7,733 bases of DNA, taken from an uncultured Spongiibacteraceae bacterium. GTDB lineage: Bacteria; Pseudomonadota; Gammaproteobacteria; Pseudomonadales; Dasaniaceae. Each line of letters begins with the position of its first letter. The first letter of the stretch is position 1. The DNA lies in assembly GCA_937969395.1 (NCBI GenBank), contig CALBVI010000390.1:1-7733 (forward strand). Reading direction: 5' to 3'. Below the pieces are notes generated by a model, which saw only the letters and a list, made by a program, of their open reading frames with translations, did not search any database and was not told the DNA's origin. Below, in pieces: positions 5,289 through 7,733 of the stretch. The position numbers and the translations under genes are program-made.

Positions 5289-6554
5289 ATGGACGTAGCA
5301 AATATTGATAGTAATAAAGTTAATCGCGAAAAAAAGCGCCATTTTTTCGATGATATGGCAAAAAAACAATTATTAAAGGCGTTTAATAATTTAACCATTG
5401 GTTGTTTGCTTATTCATGACGGGGAAGAAGTACACACCTTTGGTGAAATTAATAATCTTGATGTGACGGCACATATCATTATTAATCATCCTTCAGCCTA
5501 TAGAGATATTCTATTTGGCGGCTCAATTGGTGCCGGCGAATCTTATATGTTGGCTAGCTGGAGTAGTTCCAATCTGGTTGATGTTATTCGCCTGATGACA
5601 TTGAATTTAGAATTTCTAAATAAAATGGATTTGTCGCGATCGATTTTAAGTCGGGTGTCGACAAAGTTCTATCATCTTTTAAATGCTAATACTGAGTCAG
5701 GGTCACGTAAAAACATTTCCGCGCACTACGACTTGGGTAATGATTTTTTTAAATTATTCCTCGATCCAACAATGATGTATTCGTCGGCGGTTTTTTCTAC
5801 GGATAATAATTCATTAAACGCTGCATCTTTGCATAAATTAGACATAATCTGTAAAAAGTTACAGCTCAAAGATAGCGATCATCTCATGGAGATAGGCACA
5901 GGTTGGGGCGGTATGGCTATTCACGCAGCCAAACATTACGGCTGCCGCGTAACAACAACGACTATTTCGGAAGAGCAATATCTCTATGCTTGTGAGGCTG
6001 TAAAACGAGAGGGGCTAGAAGATAAAATAACTTTGTTGTTAAAGGATTACCGTGATCTTGAAGGTGAATACGACAAGTTAGTCTCCATTGAAATGATCGA
6101 GGCGGTAGGCCATGAGTATTATGATAGTTATTTTAAAAAATGTTCTGATTTATTAAAACGCGATGGATTGATGTTGATCCAAGCGATTACTATTCTTGAT
6201 CAGCGTTATCAACATGCTAAAAAAAGTGTCGATTTTATTCAGCGCTATATTTTCCCCGGTGGTTGTTTACCCTCTAATGAAGTGATTGCTAAATCTGTTA
6301 CTAAGCAGACAGATTTACATATTGTTGATTTGCACGATATCGGTATGGATTACGCACGTACTTTAGCTGAATGGCGCAGGCGTTTTCATGCTTGTACTGA
6401 TGAAGTTAAGTCAATGGGTTTCGATGATGTGTTTTTCCGCATGTGGGATTTTTACCTCTGCTACTGTGAGGGTGGTTTTAAAGAGCGAGCAATTAGTGCC
6501 GCTCAAATTTTGTTTGCTAAACCAGGTGCAAGAGATGTGGCTAGAAGGTATTAA
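5289..6554 (+). CDS. cfa: Cyclopropane-fatty-acid-synthase-type SAM-dependent phospholipid acyl methyltransferase
   Basis: Cytosolic enzyme of 421 residues that transfers a methyl or methylene group from S-adenosylmethionine to the double bond of membrane phospholipid acyl chains. An N-terminal lipid-contacting domain (about 1-135) precedes ISAHYDLGNDFFKLFLDP (143-160), the SAM motif EIGTGWGG (201-208), TTISEEQY (224-231), MIEAVGHEYYD (269-279) and the C-terminal signature YIFPGGCLPS (320-329). Relative to the E. coli enzyme, Glu239 is kept as Glu271 and Tyr317 as Tyr355, but Cys139 becomes Ser166 (MMYSSAVF) and His266 becomes Gln298 (LIQAIT). The Gln also occurs, from memory, in plant-type synthases. 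Products may be cyclopropane, methylene or methyl-branched chains; a UfaM-like role feeding furan fatty acids is plausible given the neighbours. The start is supported by AAAGG 7 nt upstream. It follows DUF1365 by 40 nt. Confidence 0.94.
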   Translation: MDVANIDSNKVNREKKRHFFDDMAKKQLLKAFNNLTIGCLLIHDGEEVHTFGEINNLDVTAHIIINHPSAYRDILFGGSIGAGESYMLASWSSSNLVDVIRLMTLNLEFLNKMDLSRSILSRVSTKFYHLLNANTESGSRKNISAHYDLGNDFFKLFLDPTMMYSSAVFSTDNNSLNAASLHKLDIICKKLQLKDSDHLMEIGTGWGGMAIHAAKHYGCRVTTTTISEEQYLYACEAVKREGLEDKITLLLKDYRDLEGEYDKLVSIEMIEAVGHEYYDSYFKKCSDLLKRDGLMLIQAITILDQRYQHAKKSVDFIQRYIFPGGCLPSNEVIAKSVTKQTDLHIVDLHDIGMDYARTLAEWRRRFHACTDEVKSMGFDDVFFRMWDFYLCYCEGGFKERAISAAQILFAKPGARDVARRY

Positions 6555-6572
6555 TAGGCTAATGATAAAGCA

Positions 6573-7097
6573 ATGCTAACTCAGGAATTGACTAATAAGG
6601 TCATTAACGGGGTTTTGTTTCAACTTGGCTGGTTTATTTGTTTATTAGCGGGAGATATTGTCGCGTTAATTTTCTTAATTTTTGTGTTGTGTATACATCA
6701 GCGCTATTTAGTAAAAAATAAAAATGAATGGACACTTATTCTAGCAGTTTCCGTTTTTGGTTTATTACTTGATAGCGTACTAACGGTTGTTGGGATTTTT
6801 CAATTTGAAAACGTCAGTGCAGGTTATATCCCTATTTGGCTTGTTTGTTTGTGGTGCTTATTTGCAACGACGCTTTGCCATAGTATGCAATGGCTGCATG
6901 GATATATTAAATGGACACCATTAGTCGGCGGGTTAGCAGCGGCCTGTTCTTACTTTGGCGGTTATCGCTTGGGTGCGGTTGAGTTTTCTAATTCACTTTT
7001 GTTGTCGCTGTTTTACATTGGCTTCGCTTGGATGCTGGTGTTTCCAATAATGATTGTTTACGCGCGTAAGCTGACTTCAGACAAAGTGATAAAATGA
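6573..7097 (+). CDS. DUF2878 family integral membrane protein
   Basis: Polytopic inner-membrane protein of 174 residues. By eye there are about six hydrophobic spans: 10-26, 27-44, 53-76, 86-107, 114-133 and 141-164. Family-like features are the opening LFQLGWFICLLAG (15-27), the LLLDSVLTVVGIFQF stretch (64-78) and PIWLVCLWCLFATTLCHSMQWL (87-108), whose Trp, His and polar residues lie within a membrane span. DUF2878 genes commonly follow CFA-type genes in RpoE-ChrR lipid clusters, but no function is established to my knowledge. The gene starts 18 nt after the methyltransferase and ends in an ATGA overlap with the next gene. Its ribosome site is weak (ATAAAG), so it may rely on readthrough coupling. 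A role in presenting or moving modified lipids would be inference only. Confidence 0.82.
   Translation: MLTQELTNKVINGVLFQLGWFICLLAGDIVALIFLIFVLCIHQRYLVKNKNEWTLILAVSVFGLLLDSVLTVVGIFQFENVSAGYIPIWLVCLWCLFATTLCHSMQWLHGYIKWTPLVGGLAAACSYFGGYRLGAVEFSNSLLLSLFYIGFAWMLVFPIMIVYARKLTSDKVIK
7094..7097 (+). other. ATGA stop-start overlap between DUF2878 and the exported protein gene
   Basis: The start codon ATG (7094-7096) of the exported protein gene overlaps the TGA stop (7095-7097) of DUF2878. This arrangement normally reflects termination-reinitiation coupling and supports the 7094 start, for which no strong separate ribosome binding site is visible. Confidence 0.75.
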
Positions 7098-7733
7098 AAA
7101 ATCTATTATTAACGGCATTATTACTTCAGTCTTTATGTGTTCAGGCTTTGACCGATGACATATCAACAATGACAGCTAGCGTTATTGGCGAAGCTTATAG
7201 TTTGGAAAATAAAGCGCTGTTATACCGAGAATTACATTATTATTCTGCTGATAAAAATGATCATGTCGTGGTATATGTCGATGAAAACAACAATGAGATT
7301 GTTAAAAAAACGATTGATTATAGAGCGAGCTACTCTGCGCCAGCCTTTAAGCAAGTTGATAAACGTAACAATGAAATATTGGCGGTTGAATGGGTGGGCG
7401 AACAATTAAAAATCGCTTATCAGCCGAAATTTAAAGACGACTTGAAAGAGGCGGTGATTAAACCTGAATACCCTTTAGTAATCGATGCAGGCTTTGATTA
7501 TTTTGTTCGAGAATATTGGAATGAATTATTGGCGGGTGAGCGGATAAAATTTAAGTATGCCGCTCCTACACGATTGACTTTGGTTGGCTTAACGATCCAA
7601 TCAAAAACGTGCTCTACTGATTTTATTGATGATAGTATTAAAGGCGAACAGAATAAAATTTTAGATCAATATAGTTGTTTTCAGATTAAAGCATCACAGT
7701 GGTTAATTGGTCTATTTTTAAAACCGATTAATT
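7094..7733 (+). CDS. Uncharacterised exported protein, coupled to DUF2878 (3' end cut off by window edge)
   Basis: I read 213 codons from the ATG at 7094 with no stop before the right edge. I do not recognise a named family with certainty. The N-terminus is a signal peptide: Lys2, a leucine-rich core (4-14) and a likely signal peptidase I site after Val-Gln-Ala18. No proper lipobox surrounds Cys15. The mature part is charged, with an early segment rich in Tyr, Asp, Asn and Lys (AYSLENKALLYREL, then VVVYVDENNNEIV) that reads like beta strands. It is followed by EYPLVIDAGFDYFVREYW (about 125-142) and a region with two cysteines (CSTDF and YSCF, about 20 residues apart) that could form a disulfide in the periplasm. 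It begins within the DUF2878 stop codon (ATGA), so translation is coupled and the product probably works with that membrane protein or the lipid pathway. It could bind lipid or act as an envelope sensor; this is speculation. Confidence 0.85.
   Translation, partial: MKNLLLTALLLQSLCVQALTDDISTMTASVIGEAYSLENKALLYRELHYYSADKNDHVVVYVDENNNEIVKKTIDYRASYSAPAFKQVDKRNNEILAVEWVGEQLKIAYQPKFKDDLKEAVIKPEYPLVIDAGFDYFVREYWNELLAGERIKFKYAAPTRLTLVGLTIQSKTCSTDFIDDSIKGEQNKILDQYSCFQIKASQWLIGLFLKPIN

Noticed and set aside
6388..6579. Plus-strand frame overlapping the end of the CFA gene
   Set aside because: Alternative frame inside conserved methyltransferase sequence; the true frame is supported through to its stop at 6554.
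7185..7409. 74-codon plus-strand frame near the right edge
   Set aside because: It is out of frame with the longer exported-protein frame starting at 7094, which has a signal peptide and a coupled start.

Overview
The window reads as a chromosomal segment of a Gram-negative, moderately AT-rich gammaproteobacterium. An aquatic or marine lineage is plausible, judging from the AT-rich codon use and from where this gene set is usually found, but I cannot name a genus. I see no phage, transposon, CRISPR or RNA genes. Coding density is high: the only sizeable non-coding stretch is the 217-bp divergent region at 1724-1940, and no stretch over 300 bp lacks a gene.

Layout. On the minus strand, reading away from the divergent region, lie a two-CBS-domain protein (1723-1205), an ECF sigma factor of the RpoE/ChrR group (1146-562) and its zinc-binding cupin anti-sigma factor ChrR (559 to the left edge, cut off). 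On the plus strand lie an NTF2/SnoaL-like protein (1941-2369), a short-chain dehydrogenase (2384-3154), an FAD-dependent oxidase/desaturase-like protein (3250-4521), a DUF1365 protein (4508-5248), a cyclopropane-fatty-acid-synthase-type methyltransferase (5289-6554), a DUF2878 membrane protein (6573-7097) and an unrecognised exported protein (7094 to the right edge, cut off). Most plus-strand junctions are tight, with overlaps of 14 and 4 nt and gaps of 14, 18 and 40 nt. The one looser gap is 95 bp, before the FAD gene.

How the genes fit together. Sigma-ChrR pairs of this type respond to singlet oxygen and organic peroxides in Rhodobacter sphaeroides. There the regulon includes an FAD protein, a DUF1365-type protein and a CFA-like methyltransferase, which are linked to methylated and furan fatty acid formation and to normal ChrR turnover. 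I infer that this locus is a photo-oxidative-stress module: the minus-strand genes sense and signal, and the plus-strand genes methylate, oxidise or otherwise remodel unsaturated membrane acyl chains.

Less standard points are the CBS gene placed ahead of the sigma gene, the altered catalytic positions of the CFA-type enzyme, a 15-bp inverted sequence pair and other short repeats in the divergent region, and the uncharacterised exported protein translationally coupled to DUF2878.
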